Source: Metallyticus violacea
Lineage: Eukaryota; Arthropoda; Insecta; Mantodea; Metallyticidae
Assembly: GCA_030762175.1 (NCBI GenBank)
Contig: CM060843.1
Location: forward strand, 24,255,501-24,319,500
Reading direction: 5' to 3'
DNA: 64,000 nucleotides
DNA letters: not shown here
Numbering within the stretch: position 1 is the first letter of the stretch
Below: more notes on this DNA, generated by a model
Databases searched by the model: none
What the model was told of the DNA's origin: nothing
Seen by the model: only the letters and a program-made list of their open reading frames with translations

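Larger units (their letters stand above)
61430..63610 (-). mobile_element. Penelope-like element copy 6, interrupted
   Basis: Two parts. 61,430-61,660 holds the 3' end with a decayed hammerhead and VPMNSLVSLSRNYQIAPAYF. 62,800-63,610 holds ESNKRTLHNTKYNQTDKSAL (after YIG region) and, upstream, FKITKTDNRITFGIYRKSTH (RT). Between them lie an unidentified open frame (61,991) and a SINE (62,535), so the element was broken by later insertions. Confidence 0.6.

Overview
This is a eukaryotic, AT-rich window dominated by introns and transposable elements. It carries the middle of one split protein-coding gene on the + strand: an apoptotic peptidase activating factor 1 (Apaf-1/Dark) homologue. Twelve exons between 4474 and the right edge, all with AG/GT borders and compatible phases, join without a stop into about 648 codons. 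In order they encode the NB-ARC nucleotide-binding module (P-loop, Walker B, sensor I), the winged-helix domain, the second helical domain and the first three WD40 repeats. The CARD and start codon lie upstream of what I can identify, and the remaining WD40 repeats lie to the right, so the gene is open at both ends.

The organism is most likely an arthropod. The repeat spectrum (mariner/Tc1, BEL/Pao, jockey-like LINEs, Penelope, tRNA-derived SINEs) and a known multicopy arthropod ORF family fit this. A chelicerate is plausible because the Apaf-1 is very vertebrate-like, but that is inference.

Layout. 1-4473: intron or upstream sequence with a 1-kb inverted-repeat element and a dead mariner. 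4474-9416: exons 1-2, with an intron bounded by inverted repeats that carry hammerhead-like motifs and hold a SINE and a Tc1/mariner fossil. 9417-23638: a 14-kb intron with a SINE, a Penelope-like element (PLE), hAT, jockey, mariner, BEL/Pao and Tigger/jerky remnants. 23639-25086: three clustered exons (3-5). 25087-36220: an 11-kb intron with LINE, Tc1, pogo and PLE pieces and a perfect 70-bp-arm palindrome. 36221-38912: exons 6-8. 38913-44815: exons 9-10 amid mariner pieces, a hammerhead-bearing palindrome and an arthropod multicopy ORF fossil. 44816-51743: hAT, Tc1 and PLE copies and a SINE cluster. 51744-51928: exon 11. 51929-63932: a 12-kb intron with a nested jockey/PLE/mariner composite and more PLEs. 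63933-64000: start of exon 12.

The most interesting layer is a recurrent RNA motif, CUGANGA(U)-hairpin-GAAAC-N2-4-GUH. It matches the minimal hammerhead ribozyme variants known from Penelope-like elements. I count about a dozen intact or decayed copies on both strands, mostly in inverted terminal repeats of PLE copies, and also in short palindromes that encode nothing and may be non-autonomous derivatives.

All family calls are from reading translated sequence by eye; no database search was run.
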